Numbered from the stretch's first letter, positions 1 to 9,374 are shown. The stretch: DNA of 64,000 bases from Pseudoalteromonas sp. P1-25 (GCF_001401805.1 NZ_LKDW01000007.1:62001-126000), one strand, 5' to 3'. Translations and numbers: made by a program. Notes: a model not told the origin generated them from the letters alone.

Positions 1-601
1 GCTCGCCCATCCCTACAATACCACCTGAACATACTTTCATGCCGGCATCACGAACGTGATCTATGGTATTTAATCTGTCTTCAAAGGTACGGGTCGATAT
101 AATTTGTTCGTAATATTCAGGCGAGGTGTCGAGGTTATGGTTGTAATAATCAAGGCCTGCATTACTTAGTTCATGTGCTTTTTCGTTGGTAAGTTTACCA
201 AGGGTCATGCAAGTTTCTAGGCCGAGTTCTTTTACTTCTTTTACCATTTTAGAAATATAGGGCATGTCTCTGTCTTTTGGATCTGACCAGGCTGCGCCCA
301 TACAAAAACGCGTCGCGCCTTTTTGTTTAGCTAAGCGTGCTTGTTCTACCACTTTTTCTACCTCGATTAAGCGCTCGCGCTCTAAGTCGGTTTTATAGTG
401 CCCCGATTGTGGACAATATTTACAGTCTTCTGGGCAAGCGCCTGTTTTAATAGATAGTAAAGTAGATATTTGTACTTCGTTAGGATTAAAATTAGCGCGA
501 TGAACCGAGGCCGCTTTAAACAATAAGTCGTTAAATGGCATTTCAAATAATGCTTTTACTTCTGCGTGGGTCCAATCGTGGCGAACAGGTGCATGTTCCA
601 T
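1..601 (-). CDS. bioB: Biotin synthase BioB, N-terminal part (runs off the left edge)
   Basis: Radical-SAM enzyme that inserts sulfur into dethiobiotin in the last step of biotin synthesis. Reading the minus strand from ATG at 601 gives about 200 residues starting [20 protein letters not shown]. The radical-SAM cluster motif CPEDCKYC (CxxxCxxC) is visible at about residues 59-66, followed by QSGHYKT and, later, the family stretch [13 protein letters not shown]. There is no stop before position 1, so about 150 C-terminal residues lie outside the window. It is divergent from bioA across a 92-bp gap holding a BirA-type operator. Further bio genes probably follow to the left; that is inferred from the usual bioBFCD order. 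Confidence 0.95.
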   Translation of the reverse strand, partial: MEHAPVRHDWTHAEVKALFEMPFNDLLFKAASVHRANFNPNEVQISTLLSIKTGACPEDCKYCPQSGHYKTDLERERLIEVEKVVEQARLAKQKGATRFCMGAAWSDPKDRDMPYISKMVKEVKELGLETCMTLGKLTNEKAHELSNAGLDYYNHNLDTSPEYYEQIISTRTFEDRLNTIDHVRDAGMKVCSGGIVGMGE

Positions 602-636
602 AGTAGTCTCTTATTTTTCTCAGTGGTGATGTTGGA

Positions 637-670
637 TTAGTCTACGTCTTGAAGTACCATTGTCAACGAA
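637..670. promoter_or_regulatory. Candidate BirA operator between bioB and bioA
   Basis: Imperfect inverted repeat TTAGTCTAC-N16-GTCAACGAA with 6 of 9 positions symmetric. Arm size and spacing match the known BirA (biotin protein ligase/repressor) operator of gammaproteobacteria (TTGTAAACC-N15/16-GGTTTACAA type). It sits in the divergent bioB/bioA gap, where BirA sites are expected. It overlaps an upstream in-frame start at 649, which argues that bioA starts at 694. Binding is inferred. Confidence 0.55.
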
Positions 671-693
671 ACCCATCACCTCAAAGTTTACAT

Positions 694-1995
694 ATGAATA
701 AAAAACAAACGATTGACCTAGATTTTGATCGTGACCACATTTGGCACCCCTACACATCTATGACACAGCCTATCCCTGTGTATCCTGTTACTCATGCCAA
801 ACACAATATAATTTACTTAGAAACCGGCGAGCAACTTATAGATGGTATGGCGTCATGGTGGAGTGCTATACACGGCTATAATCATCCAATTTTGAATAAC
901 GCCATGATTGAACAAATTAATAGTATGAGCCATGTAATGTTTGGCGGCATTACCCATAACAGCGCGGTAGAGCTGTGTAAAAGGCTTATTACAATTACCC
1001 CACCGGGTTTAACTAAAGTATTTTTAGCCGATAGTGGTTCGGTTAGTGTAGAAGTAGCCATAAAAATGGCGCTGCAATATTGGCTAAGCCAAGGCATTAC
1101 CAGCAAGCAAAAGTTAATGACGCCGTATAAGGGTTACCATGGCGATACGTTTGCCGCTATGAGCGTGTGCGATCCGGTTAATTCTATGCACAGTTTGTAT
1201 AAAGGTTTTTTACCTGAGCATGTGTTTGTACCTGCCCCTGTAAGTAAATTTGATGGCGATTTTGACCAAGCAGAAGCACAAACGCTAGAGCGCTACTTTA
1301 AAGCGCACCACCACGAGGTAGCCGCTTTTATAATTGAGCCTATTGTACAAAATGCCGGAGGCATGAACTTTTATCACCCCGCGTATTTGGCCTGCGTTCG
1401 TAAATTATGCACGCAATATAATGTTTTACTGATTTGCGATGAAATAGCCACTGGGTTTGGCCGCACAGGTAAATTATTTGCTTTAGAGCACGCTAATATC
1501 GAACCCGATATTATGTGTATAGGTAAAGCACTTACCGGAGGCTCAATGACACTTTCGGCAACGCTTACCAGTAATAAAATAGCCACAGGTATTAGCGAGG
1601 GGGAGGCCGGCGTTTTGATGCACGGACCTACTTTTATGGGGAACCCCCTTGCCTGCGCAGTGGCGTGCGCCAGTATAGATTTGCTCCTAGCGCAAAACTG
1701 GCAGCAACGCATTAGCGATATAAATACGCAACTACAACAACTTAATAAGTGTAATGAATTAGATGCTGTAGCCAATGTACGTACTTTAGGTGCTATAGGC
1801 GTTGTAGAGCTAACTGATGTTGCTGGGAGTGTGGATGTTGCAAAAATTCAAGCTTACTTTGTTGAGCAAGGCGTATGGATTCGCCCGTTTGGCAAACTTA
1901 TTTATCTAATGCCCCCGTATATTAGCGACTCAGCCAGTATAAAAACCCTATGCGATGCTATTTACAAAGCTATTGCTGGTAAGCATTACTGCTAA
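694..1995 (+). CDS. bioA: Adenosylmethionine-8-amino-7-oxononanoate aminotransferase BioA
   Basis: PLP enzyme that converts KAPA to DAPA with S-adenosylmethionine as amino donor, a cytoplasmic biotin step. The protein opens MNKKQTIDLDFDRDHIWHPY; the HxWHPYT motif is typical of BioA. LICDEIATGFGRTGK contains the PLP-contacting Asp, and IGKALTGG contains the Schiff-base Lys. The frame is open from 649, but that stretch overlaps the likely BirA operator and adds 15 non-family residues. ATG at 694 gives 433 aa, close to the usual length of about 430. It is divergent from bioB and probably co-repressed by biotin. Confidence 0.95.
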   Translation: MNKKQTIDLDFDRDHIWHPYTSMTQPIPVYPVTHAKHNIIYLETGEQLIDGMASWWSAIHGYNHPILNNAMIEQINSMSHVMFGGITHNSAVELCKRLITITPPGLTKVFLADSGSVSVEVAIKMALQYWLSQGITSKQKLMTPYKGYHGDTFAAMSVCDPVNSMHSLYKGFLPEHVFVPAPVSKFDGDFDQAEAQTLERYFKAHHHEVAAFIIEPIVQNAGGMNFYHPAYLACVRKLCTQYNVLLICDEIATGFGRTGKLFALEHANIEPDIMCIGKALTGGSMTLSATLTSNKIATGISEGEAGVLMHGPTFMGNPLACAVACASIDLLLAQNWQQRISDINTQLQQLNKCNELDAVANVRTLGAIGVVELTDVAGSVDVAKIQAYFVEQGVWIRPFGKLIYLMPPYISDSASIKTLCDAIYKAIAGKHYC

Positions 1996-2005
1996 GCGTT
2001 AAATT

Positions 2006-2044
2006 ATACCTAAGAAGCAGAGCCATCATTTGCCTGTTAGGTAT
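2006..2044 (+). terminator. Weak hairpin after bioA
   Basis: ATACCTAA (2006-2013) pairs with TTAGGTAT (2037-2044) across a 23-nt loop, followed by an interrupted T-rich stretch. It lies 11 bp after the bioA stop. The loop is long and the stem AT-rich, so it is only a possible terminator. Confidence 0.3.
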
Positions 2045-2089
2045 TAATTTTTCTCAGGTTTTGAGCTTTTTATTAGCGTATTAGTTATA

Positions 2090-2118
2090 TTGATTTTAGT
2101 AAATATTACGGATATGAT
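2090..2118 (+). promoter_or_regulatory. Sigma-70 promoter of the iron ABC operon
   Basis: TTGATT (2090-2095) and TATGAT (2113-2118) separated by exactly 17 bp. The -10 box overlaps the left end of the Fur box, the usual arrangement for iron repression. The first gene starts at 2159. Confidence 0.6.
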
Positions 2119-2134
2119 AATGTCTATCATTTAC
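2116..2134 (+). promoter_or_regulatory. Fur box upstream of the ferric iron operon
   Basis: GATAATGTCTATCATTTAC matches the 19-bp Fur consensus GATAATGATAATCATTATC at 14 positions, including both inner half-sites. It overlaps the -10 box of the promoter at 2090-2118 and precedes an iron transporter operon. Fur itself is encoded at 38779-39222. Confidence 0.8.
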
Positions 2135-2158
2135 AATTACCTTTTCGGACTCTCTACT

Positions 2159-2971
2159 ATGAAACACCTTTCTAAATCTGTAAAAACACTAGGTGCAAGC
2201 CTATTGTTAGCTTCTGCTTTTGCTACACAGCCTGTGCTAGCTAACGGCCCAATTGGTGAGCACGTAAACCACTTACAAGAAAACATTAAAGACTATTCAG
2301 AAGAAGTTGAATGGATGGTTGGTAAAGTCGACACCATGGTAACTGACTACAGCAAAAACGGTGCTAAAGCAGTTAAAAGTGATGATTTAATTGAGTATTG
2401 GGAGTCGGTTAAGTTTCATAGTGCTATTGAAACTAACTACGTACCCGTGTACGCCTCTATTTGGCAAGGAATTTATGGCGTAAAAATGGCTATTGATAAC
2501 AACAAGCCTGCCCAAGAAGTGCGCAAACAGCAAAAAGCCATGAACATAGCCTTGTGGCAAGGTCTTGGTGCTGTTAAGCTTGCCGCAAAATTCCAGCAAA
2601 AAGGCTTACTTGATACAGTTAAAGCCACTGCAACAGAAAGCATGACCCAAAGTGCCACAATTGACGAAATCAAGCATAAGCTTGACCGTGTTGTTGCTAA
2701 GTTTGCAGAGCGCTTAAACGAAGAAGCCACTGAAATTGTTCACGATACGTATTTACACCTGTTTGAAGGCGTAGAAGGTACGCTTATTGAGCAAGATGCA
2801 AAACTAGTAGAAGTACTGGAAAAAGATTTTAACGTAACACTTCCACAAACTATTAAAAGCGCTAAAAGCGTTGATGAAGTACGTGACGTGGTAAGTGATA
2901 TGCACACTAAATTAGACCGCGCTAAAACGCTAATTGAAAAAGCGGAGAAGTCGCGTAAGGATGTTTTTTAA
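2159..2971 (+). CDS. Exported helical protein of unknown function, first gene of the Fur-regulated iron operon
   Basis: I do not recognise this family. The 270-aa protein starts with a clear Sec signal peptide (basic MKHLSKSVK, hydrophobic core LGASLLLASAFA, likely cleavage after VLA near residue 29). The mature part has no membrane segment and looks almost entirely alpha-helical, rich in Lys, Glu and Asp, with scattered His and a Trp/Tyr-rich patch (IEYWESVKFH, YASIWQGIYG). An upstream in-frame start at 2090 would lie inside the promoter and Fur box, so ATG 2159 is chosen. The next gene begins at the base after its stop, so it is co-transcribed with the ferric ABC transporter. A periplasmic iron-handling role is inferred from context only. 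Confidence 0.85.
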   Translation: MKHLSKSVKTLGASLLLASAFATQPVLANGPIGEHVNHLQENIKDYSEEVEWMVGKVDTMVTDYSKNGAKAVKSDDLIEYWESVKFHSAIETNYVPVYASIWQGIYGVKMAIDNNKPAQEVRKQQKAMNIALWQGLGAVKLAAKFQQKGLLDTVKATATESMTQSATIDEIKHKLDRVVAKFAERLNEEATEIVHDTYLHLFEGVEGTLIEQDAKLVEVLEKDFNVTLPQTIKSAKSVDEVRDVVSDMHTKLDRAKTLIEKAEKSRKDVF

Positions 2972-4012
2972 GTGAAGCGTAGGACCTTTATACAAGGCCT
3001 AGCTGCGTTAGGGGTTGTTGGCGCTATGCCACTGCCCCTTTCTCGCGCACTAGCTGCCGATATAGCAAACCCAGTGTCTGTTGATAATTTACCAAAGCTT
3101 AAAGGTGATTTAACCTTATACCTTGGCCGTGGTGAAGGTGGTTTGTATGAAAATGTATTACAAGCGATTCAGAAAAAAAATCCCGATTTTAATTTAGCTA
3201 TTCGCCGAGGTCCAACCGCTGCGCTTGCCAATACCATAGTAGCAGAAGCCAAAGCAGGCGTACGTAGAGCCGATTTGTTTTGGGCAGTAGACTCAGGCGC
3301 TATAGGCCTAGTGACTGATGCAGGCCTTGCAAAGCCGCTGCCTAGTGATTTATCTGCGCAATTACAGCCGCAATTTAGATACGATCAATGGGCGCCTGTA
3401 ACTGGCCGTATACGTACATTACCGTATAACACGTCGCGCTTAACTAAAGATCAAATTCCTACAAGCATAATGGACATTGCAGATAGCGATTTATCAATTG
3501 GTTGGGCCCCTGCTTATGCTTCGTTTCAATCGTTTGTAACCGCTATGCGTATTTTAGAAGGCGATGATAAAACGGCTAAATGGCTTAAAAAAGTTAAAAA
3601 GCGCGCTAAAACCTACGCCGGTGAACTCGGTGTTGTTATGGCGGTTGAACGTGGTGAAGTAGATATTGGCTTTGCTAATCACTATTACACATTACGTCTA
3701 AAATCAGGTAAACCCGATGCTAAACTAGATTTAGCCTTTACCGAGCAAGATGCAGGTTGTTTAGTCAATGCCTCTGGCATACTAACGCTAAACGATGACC
3801 CGCTTGCAACCAACTTTATGCGATATTTACTAAGCGAAGAAGTGCAAGGTTATTTAGCTCGCGAAGCTTACGAAATACCGCTGGTTAATGGTATTACTCA
3901 ACCTCAAGGTTTACCATCGCTAAGTGATATATCTCCACCAAAAGTTGATTTAACGCAACTTGCGGATTTACGCCCTACCATCAACTTGATGCGCAACAAC
4001 GGCGTTTTATAA
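2972..4012 (+). CDS. Ferric iron ABC transporter, periplasmic substrate-binding protein (FbpA/FutA-like)
   Basis: Periplasmic receptor that would deliver Fe3+ to the permease encoded next. The 346-aa protein begins at a GTG directly after the preceding stop. The N-terminus MKRRTFIQGLAALGVVGA carries an RR-x-F-I twin-arginine-like motif followed by a hydrophobic stretch and an ALA cleavage site, so Tat export is plausible. The body resembles FbpA/FutA/AfuA binding proteins (LTLYLGRGEGGLYENVL, then RADLFWAVDSGAIG, then a late NGITQPQGLPSL region). The following permease ATG starts immediately after the stop. Substrate is inferred from family and from the Fur box; other ions or iron chelates are possible. 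Confidence 0.88.
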   Translation: MKRRTFIQGLAALGVVGAMPLPLSRALAADIANPVSVDNLPKLKGDLTLYLGRGEGGLYENVLQAIQKKNPDFNLAIRRGPTAALANTIVAEAKAGVRRADLFWAVDSGAIGLVTDAGLAKPLPSDLSAQLQPQFRYDQWAPVTGRIRTLPYNTSRLTKDQIPTSIMDIADSDLSIGWAPAYASFQSFVTAMRILEGDDKTAKWLKKVKKRAKTYAGELGVVMAVERGEVDIGFANHYYTLRLKSGKPDAKLDLAFTEQDAGCLVNASGILTLNDDPLATNFMRYLLSEEVQGYLAREAYEIPLVNGITQPQGLPSLSDISPPKVDLTQLADLRPTINLMRNNGVL

Positions 4013-5512
4013 ATGCGAATACCTGCTTCTTACCCAATGGCGCTGCTTGCAGCGCTCATTACGATTACCCCTGTTTATATTTTAATTACCCTTGCTAGCG
4101 ACACCAGTACCCTTTTTGACAGTCATAACTTAAAAATACTGGGCAATACGTTATCGCTAATGGGATTGACCGTATTAGGTTCAATTCTAATTGGGGTGCC
4201 ACTGGCTTTTATTAGTGCATATGTGCATTTGCCTTTTAAGAAAATATGGCTGGTAATTTTTGCCGCGCCATTGGCTATTCCAAGTTATATTGGCGCATTT
4301 ACTTTATATGCTGCGTTTGGCCCAGGCGGTGAAATAAATAATCTACTTGGCTTTGAAACCCCACCCATGTACGGGTTAAGTGGTGCAGCCATTGTAATGA
4401 CCTTATATACATTTCCTTTTGTAATGATGACCACACGCTCATCTTTACTTAGTTTAGATGCCAGCATGGTAAACGCAGCGCGTACTTTGGGTATGTCGAT
4501 GACACAAAGTGTGTTTAAAGTGATTTTACCTCGTGTGGTAAATGGTATTGCAGCAGGCTCGTTATTAGTAGCGCTTTATACCCTTTCGGATTTTGGTACT
4601 CCTGCCATGATGCGCTTAGATACCTTCACTCGGGTAATTTACGTAGAATACAATGCGTTTGCGTTAGGGCGTGCTGCTATGTTGTCGTTACAATTAATGG
4701 TAATTGTGGGCTTTTTACTATTAATAGAGTCACAAATAAAAACCGCCTCTGAGCGCCACGGTCGTCCACTTGTGTTGTTTCCATCTAAATGGCAAGTAAC
4801 TGCGATGATTGCTACCTTTGGCCCTATTTTATTACTCGCTATTGGTTTACCGCTGGCAATATTTTTTGTTTGGTTAGCGCGTGATGGTTACAGCAATTTT
4901 GACTTTAGCATAGCGTGGAATTCAGCCTATGCCTCAGCGATTGCCGCCATAGTGGCAGTTATTGTGGCTATTCCTGTAGCTCATGCTGCTTTAAGCGGAA
5001 AGGCCGGTAGAATTATGGAGCGTGTTACCTACTTTGGTTTTGGTATTCCCGGTATTGTAATGGGCACCGCCCTTGTTTATGGTGGTTTACAGCTGCCATT
5101 TTTATACCAAACGTTAGCGCTTTTAATTATCGCTTATATGCTTAGGTTTTTACCACTTGCCGTAGGCTCTGTTCGCACTAGCACAGAACATTTAGATCAA
5201 AGCTTAATTAAATCGGCACGCGTACTCGGTGCAAGCCCACGTGAAGCCTTTACTCGCATTACCTTACCATTAACAATGCGTGGAATTATTGCCGGCGCTG
5301 CATTAGTGTTTTTAGAGTCAATGCGCGAACTTGAAGCAACACTATTGCTAGGCCCTACCGGGTTTGAAACCCTTTCAACTTATTTATGGCGGGTCTACGA
5401 AGCCGGATATTTTGGCCGTGCTGCCATTCCCGGTTTATTGTTAGTGGTGATTTCTGCTTGTGGCTTAGCTATTATGATGTCTGGCGAAAAACGTAACCAA
5501 CTCGAACATTGA
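4013..5512 (+). CDS. Ferric iron ABC transporter, fused two-domain permease (FbpB-like)
   Basis: Inner-membrane channel of the transporter. The 499 aa hold about twelve hydrophobic segments. Two copies of the binding-protein-dependent permease domain can be seen. Each has an EAA-type loop facing the ATPase: AARTLGMSMTQSVFKVILPR around residues 155-175, and SARVLGASPREAFTRITLPL around 400-420. This fused architecture is typical of the FbpB/SfuB ferric permeases. It abuts the binding-protein gene without a gap and is followed 14 bp later by the ATPase gene. Confidence 0.92.
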   Translation: MRIPASYPMALLAALITITPVYILITLASDTSTLFDSHNLKILGNTLSLMGLTVLGSILIGVPLAFISAYVHLPFKKIWLVIFAAPLAIPSYIGAFTLYAAFGPGGEINNLLGFETPPMYGLSGAAIVMTLYTFPFVMMTTRSSLLSLDASMVNAARTLGMSMTQSVFKVILPRVVNGIAAGSLLVALYTLSDFGTPAMMRLDTFTRVIYVEYNAFALGRAAMLSLQLMVIVGFLLLIESQIKTASERHGRPLVLFPSKWQVTAMIATFGPILLLAIGLPLAIFFVWLARDGYSNFDFSIAWNSAYASAIAAIVAVIVAIPVAHAALSGKAGRIMERVTYFGFGIPGIVMGTALVYGGLQLPFLYQTLALLIIAYMLRFLPLAVGSVRTSTEHLDQSLIKSARVLGASPREAFTRITLPLTMRGIIAGAALVFLESMRELEATLLLGPTGFETLSTYLWRVYEAGYFGRAAIPGLLLVVISACGLAIMMSGEKRNQLEH

Positions 5513-5526
5513 GGATTTAAATACAA

Positions 5527-6540
5527 ATGCTATCTGTAAGCCAGTTGTCTATAGATTACGGCAGTAACCGTGTTGTAAGCGATTTAAATATATCGTTAGG
5601 TGACAATGAAATTCTCATGCTAGTGGGCCCTACGGGTTGTGGTAAAAGTACAATATTGCAAGCACTTGCAGGGCTTATCCCTATCAGTGAGGGTGAAATA
5701 AACGTAGGTAAGTGGCGAGCAACGCCCACCCTCAATGTGCCTCCTGAAAAACGCAGTGTGGGCATGGTATTTCAAGATTTTGCGTTGTTCCCTCATTTAA
5801 CCGTTGAGCAAAACATTTGTTTTAGATTAAAAAACACTGCCATTGCGGATCACTGGATTAAACTACTTGGTCTAAATGACTTTAGAGCAAAAAAACCAGC
5901 CACCCTCTCTGGTGGTCAAAAACAGCGTGTGGCACTTGCCCGTACACTTGCCCACCAGCCTGATTTTGTGTTGCTTGATGAGCCACTTTCTAACCTCGAT
6001 GCCGCATTAAAAGATATGCTGCGCTGGGATATTAGAAATGCCCTTAAAGAAGCTGGTGTGCCTGCAGTGTGGGTTACTCATGACCAAGAAGAAGCGCTTT
6101 CTGTAGGTGATCGTGTGGGTGTATTACAAAACGGTAAAATACAGCAACTCGATAGCCCTGAACAATGTTTTAGCATGCCAAACAACCGCTTTGTGGCACG
6201 CTTTTTAGGTGAGGCAAGCTTTATTGCTGGGCAGTTTGAAAATGGCCAAGCAACCACCAGCATTGGTGTAGCACCTGGCCAAGGTGTAGACTGTGATAGC
6301 GGCGATGTAGATGTATTACTGCGTCCCGATGATGTACAGCTTATCCAAAACTTAAATCAACCTAACGGTGAAGTTGTTTGGGTACGCTTTGAAGGTGGCA
6401 GCCGTTTATGTGCGGTTAAATTAAGCTGTAATACGCTCGTTACTAGCCGTGTCAGCCACGAGGTTGTGGTCAACCCCGGCGACAGCGTTCATGTTTCAAT
6501 TGTGACTACTCACCCGCTGGCTGTGTATAAAAGACAATAA
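5527..6540 (+). CDS. Ferric iron ABC transporter, ATP-binding protein (FbpC-like)
   Basis: Cytoplasmic ATPase that powers the permease. Of 337 aa, residues 34-42 form Walker A (GPTGCGKST), 127-134 the signature (LSGGQKQR) and 147-153 Walker B (FVLLDEP). A switch His follows in WVTHDQEEAL. The C-terminal third after about residue 230 resembles the TOBE-type regulatory domain of the CUT1/ferric subfamily (VDVLLRPDDVQL). The start follows a GAGG that overlaps the permease stop, with long spacing. An acetyltransferase gene follows 18 bp later, apparently in the same operon. Confidence 0.92.
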   Translation: MLSVSQLSIDYGSNRVVSDLNISLGDNEILMLVGPTGCGKSTILQALAGLIPISEGEINVGKWRATPTLNVPPEKRSVGMVFQDFALFPHLTVEQNICFRLKNTAIADHWIKLLGLNDFRAKKPATLSGGQKQRVALARTLAHQPDFVLLDEPLSNLDAALKDMLRWDIRNALKEAGVPAVWVTHDQEEALSVGDRVGVLQNGKIQQLDSPEQCFSMPNNRFVARFLGEASFIAGQFENGQATTSIGVAPGQGVDCDSGDVDVLLRPDDVQLIQNLNQPNGEVVWVRFEGGSRLCAVKLSCNTLVTSRVSHEVVVNPGDSVHVSIVTTHPLAVYKRQ

Positions 6541-6558
6541 TTAAACGATGAGGTAGCT

Positions 6559-7197
6559 ATGCCTAAACAGGGTCCTAATCCAAATAACCCAGCCCCTGTT
6601 GAGGGCTTTCCTCAGGTAGGCTTTTTAAAAAACTTTATTACCTCGCCTAATATAGTTGTGGGTGATTATACCTATTACGACGATCCTGATGGCCCTGAAA
6701 ACTTCGAAAAAAATGTTCTTTACCATTTCGATTTTATTGGAGACCGCCTCATTATTGGGAAATTTTGCGCCATAGCTAAAAACGTAACCTTTATAATGAA
6801 CGGCGCAAATCATCAAACCGCGGGGTTTTCTACCTATCCATTTTTTATATTTGGCAACGGCTGGGAAAAATCAGCCCCGCAGGCTGGCGAGTTACCCTTT
6901 AAAGGCAATACGGTTATCGGTCACGATGTATGGATTGGTTATGACGCAACCATAATGCCGGGGGTTAATATTGGCAGTGGCTCTATCATTGCAAGTAAAT
7001 CGGTGGTGACCTGTGATGTACCTGCTTATAGTGTGGTAGGTGGTAACCCAGCAAAAGTAATTAAAACTAGGTTTGATGGCAACACTATAAGCACCTTATT
7101 AGATATAGCCTGGTGGGATTGGAGCAATGAAAAAATCACTGCTCATCTAGATGCCATTACTCAGTGTAACTTAAGCGCTTTAATAAAGCTTAAGTAA
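6559..7197 (+). CDS. CatB/Vat-like hexapeptide-repeat O-acetyltransferase
   Basis: Left-handed beta-helix acyltransferase of the xenobiotic acetyltransferase group, which uses acetyl-CoA and usually forms trimers. The 212 aa show the Vat/CatB layout: [20 protein letters not shown], then [15 protein letters not shown] with the candidate catalytic His, then hexapeptide coils ([20 protein letters not shown]) and the closing [12 protein letters not shown]. Family members acetylate chloramphenicol or streptogramins, but many act on unknown small molecules or sugars. It lies 18 bp after the iron ATPase and is probably Fur-regulated, so a role linked to an iron chelate is conceivable but not shown. 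Calling it an antibiotic-resistance gene would be unsafe. Confidence 0.88.
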   Translation: MPKQGPNPNNPAPVEGFPQVGFLKNFITSPNIVVGDYTYYDDPDGPENFEKNVLYHFDFIGDRLIIGKFCAIAKNVTFIMNGANHQTAGFSTYPFFIFGNGWEKSAPQAGELPFKGNTVIGHDVWIGYDATIMPGVNIGSGSIIASKSVVTCDVPAYSVVGGNPAKVIKTRFDGNTISTLLDIAWWDWSNEKITAHLDAITQCNLSALIKLK

Positions 7198-7215
7198 TCC
7201 ATAAGTAACATTCAC

Positions 7216-7650
7216 CTACCATTCAAACATATACGCCATTTTGCTAATAGTTTTTAAGGGCACATTATGCGTATTGCGCTTGGCGTATAAGTGTTGCATA
7301 GATTTATCTTTAACCTCACCTACAATCACCTCTTTAACTTGGTAGCCAAGTGCATGTGCAGCTTGAGAGTACGCAATAAACTCCCATTTTTTTATATTGG
7401 TGTTATCAACAATGACAAGCGGAATATTTTGCGCTAACGCATTTATAAAGCGCGCTAAATTTAAGTTATGGTATTGCGGTAATTTAAATTTATCAAAGTG
7501 GTATTCACCTTGCTCATTAACGAAGTAATCATCGGTTGAACAAATCAAATACTGGCTTGAATCTACTCCACCTAGCTCATCTGCTAGGGTTTGGGCATAG
7601 TAAGACTTACCACTTCCTGGTAGCCCTCTTAAAATAAAAACTTGTTTCAT
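7216..7650 (-). CDS. Small P-loop ATP-binding protein (AAA_33/NEDD4BP2-kinase-like)
   Basis: A 144-aa protein opening MKQVFILRGLPGSGKSYYAQ, where GLPGSGKS is a Walker A motif. LVIVDNTNIKKWEF follows in the middle; Asp-Asn-Thr-Asn is typical of the polynucleotide-kinase-like NEDD4-binding-protein-2 family. The tail reads MQHLYAKRNTHNVPLKTISKM, with the Arg-rich lid usual in these kinases. An in-frame ATG three codons earlier (7659) lacks a Shine-Dalgarno sequence, whereas GGAT precedes the ATG at 7650, so the shorter start is chosen. The substrate is unknown. It stands alone and converges on the acetyltransferase gene with an 18-bp gap and no evident terminator. Confidence 0.8.
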   Translation of the reverse strand: MKQVFILRGLPGSGKSYYAQTLADELGGVDSSQYLICSTDDYFVNEQGEYHFDKFKLPQYHNLNLARFINALAQNIPLVIVDNTNIKKWEFIAYSQAAHALGYQVKEVIVGEVKDKSMQHLYAKRNTHNVPLKTISKMAYMFEW

Positions 7651-7933
7651 AGCATCCATTTTTGGGTAATGGTAAACGTTTATACGAATACTTTAATAAT
7701 GCCACAAAATCAGTAAATTTAAGAGTACCAAATAATAATAGTGGTAATTTAAAGCAAAAAACGCTGTAAAAGTAACCCACATGCATAAAAACTTTTAAAG
7801 AGTTGCTCACAATAGTTTTTTTATTTTATTTAACTAGGTAAGATACACGGTTCAAGTTCAACGCACTAAATTTAACCGCTGCGTTGAGTAGTTAATATTA
7901 TACAGTTAGGCAACTTATATCATTGGAGTGAAG

Positions 7934-9331
7934 ATGAGCCATTTAGCGATTTCAGAGCTATTAAAAGGCAATGTTGCGGTAGACAGCCAAGTAACAGTAA
8001 AAGGCTGGATCCGTACACGCCGCGATTCAAAAGCAGGAATATCATTTTTAGCCGTTCATGACGGTTCGTGTTTTGATCCTATACAAGCGGTAGTTCCTAA
8101 TTCACTAAATAATTATGATGAAGTTACTAGCTTAACAGCCGGTTGTTCTGTGTCGGTTACTGGTGTGTTAGTACAATCTGCAGGTAAAGGACAGTCTTTT
8201 GAAATTCAAGCTAATTCTGTCACTGTGTTAGGTTGGGTAGAAAACCCTGATTCATACCCTATGTCGGCTAAACGCCACAGCATTGAGTATTTACGTGAGC
8301 ACGCTCACCTTCGCCCTCGCACAAACATGATTGGCGCAGTAACACGTGTACGTAACTGTTTAGCACAAGCTATTCACCGTTTTTACCACGAGCAAGGTTT
8401 TTACTGGATCAGCACACCAATCATCACAGCAAGTGACTGTGAAGGTGCAGGTGAAATGTTCCGCGTTTCAACGCTAGACATGCAAAACTTGCCGCGCACT
8501 GATAAAGGCGATGTTGATTACAGCGAAGACTTTTTTGGTAAAGAAGCCTTTTTAACGGTATCTGGCCAATTAAATGGTGAAACATACGCATCGGCTATGT
8601 CAAAAATTTACACCTTTGGTCCTACGTTCCGCGCAGAAAACTCAAACACATCTCGCCACTTGGCTGAGTTTTGGATGGTTGAGCCTGAAGTTGCATTTGC
8701 TGATTTAGAAGACATTGCAAAACTTGCTGAAAACATGCTTAAGTATGTATTTAAAGCGGTACTAGAAGAGCGCCGTGATGATATGGAGTTTTTTGCTCAG
8801 CGTATCGAAAAAACAGCGATTAGCCGTTTAGAAGAGTTTGTAGAAAAAGACTTCGCGCAAGTTGATTACACTGATGCCGTAGAAATACTTAAGTCATGTG
8901 GTAAAAAGTTTGAATACGCTGTTGAATGGGGTGTAGATTTACAATCAGAGCACGAGCGCTACTTAGCAGAAGAGCACTTTAAAGCACCGGTTGTTATTAA
9001 AAACTACCCGCGCGATATTAAAGCGTTTTACATGCGCCAAAACGAAGACGGTAAAACCGTTGCCGCTATGGACGTTGTAGCACCTGGCATTGGTGAAATT
9101 ATTGGTGGTTCACAACGTGAAGAGCGCCTTGATGTGCTTGATGCGCGTTTAGATGAAATGGGCTTAAACAAAGAAGACTACAGCTGGTACCGCGATTTAC
9201 GTAAATACGGTAGCGTGCCACACTCTGGCTTTGGTTTAGGTTTTGAACGCCTGGTTGCCTATGTAACAGGTATGGGCAACGTACGTGATGTAATTGCCTT
9301 CCCTCGTACTAAAGGTAGCGCGACCTACTAG
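7934..9331 (+). CDS. asnS: Asparagine-tRNA ligase AsnS
   Basis: Class II aminoacyl-tRNA synthetase that charges tRNA-Asn. The 465 aa match the normal length (E. coli 466). The N-terminal OB-fold reads [14 protein letters not shown]. Class II motif 2 is in [25 protein letters not shown], and motif 3 is the C-terminal [18 protein letters not shown] 7934 is preceded by GGAG at 7925-7928; an in-frame GTG at 7928 overlaps that ribosome site and is rejected. It is monocistronic and ends in a strong terminator. Confidence 0.97.
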   Translation: MSHLAISELLKGNVAVDSQVTVKGWIRTRRDSKAGISFLAVHDGSCFDPIQAVVPNSLNNYDEVTSLTAGCSVSVTGVLVQSAGKGQSFEIQANSVTVLGWVENPDSYPMSAKRHSIEYLREHAHLRPRTNMIGAVTRVRNCLAQAIHRFYHEQGFYWISTPIITASDCEGAGEMFRVSTLDMQNLPRTDKGDVDYSEDFFGKEAFLTVSGQLNGETYASAMSKIYTFGPTFRAENSNTSRHLAEFWMVEPEVAFADLEDIAKLAENMLKYVFKAVLEERRDDMEFFAQRIEKTAISRLEEFVEKDFAQVDYTDAVEILKSCGKKFEYAVEWGVDLQSEHERYLAEEHFKAPVVIKNYPRDIKAFYMRQNEDGKTVAAMDVVAPGIGEIIGGSQREERLDVLDARLDEMGLNKEDYSWYRDLRKYGSVPHSGFGLGFERLVAYVTGMGNVRDVIAFPRTKGSATY

Positions 9332-9346
9332 TCAAGTTAATTGATT

Positions 9347-9374
9347 TAAAAGCCAGCTTTTTTGCTGGCTTTTT
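9347..9374 (+). terminator. asnS terminator
   Basis: AGCCAGC (9351-9357), loop of six T, GCTGGCT (9364-9370), then TTTT; flanking AAAA extends the stem. It lies 16 bp after the asnS stop. Confidence 0.85.

Noticed and set aside
1374..1775. 133-codon minus-strand frame inside bioA
   Set aside because: It overlaps conserved bioA sequence throughout and has an unnatural Cys/Ser/Leu-rich translation.
6559..7197. Antibiotic-resistance acetyltransferase (cat/vat)
   Set aside because: Fold and motifs fit the superfamily, but most chromosomal members have other or unknown substrates, and the context is iron uptake.
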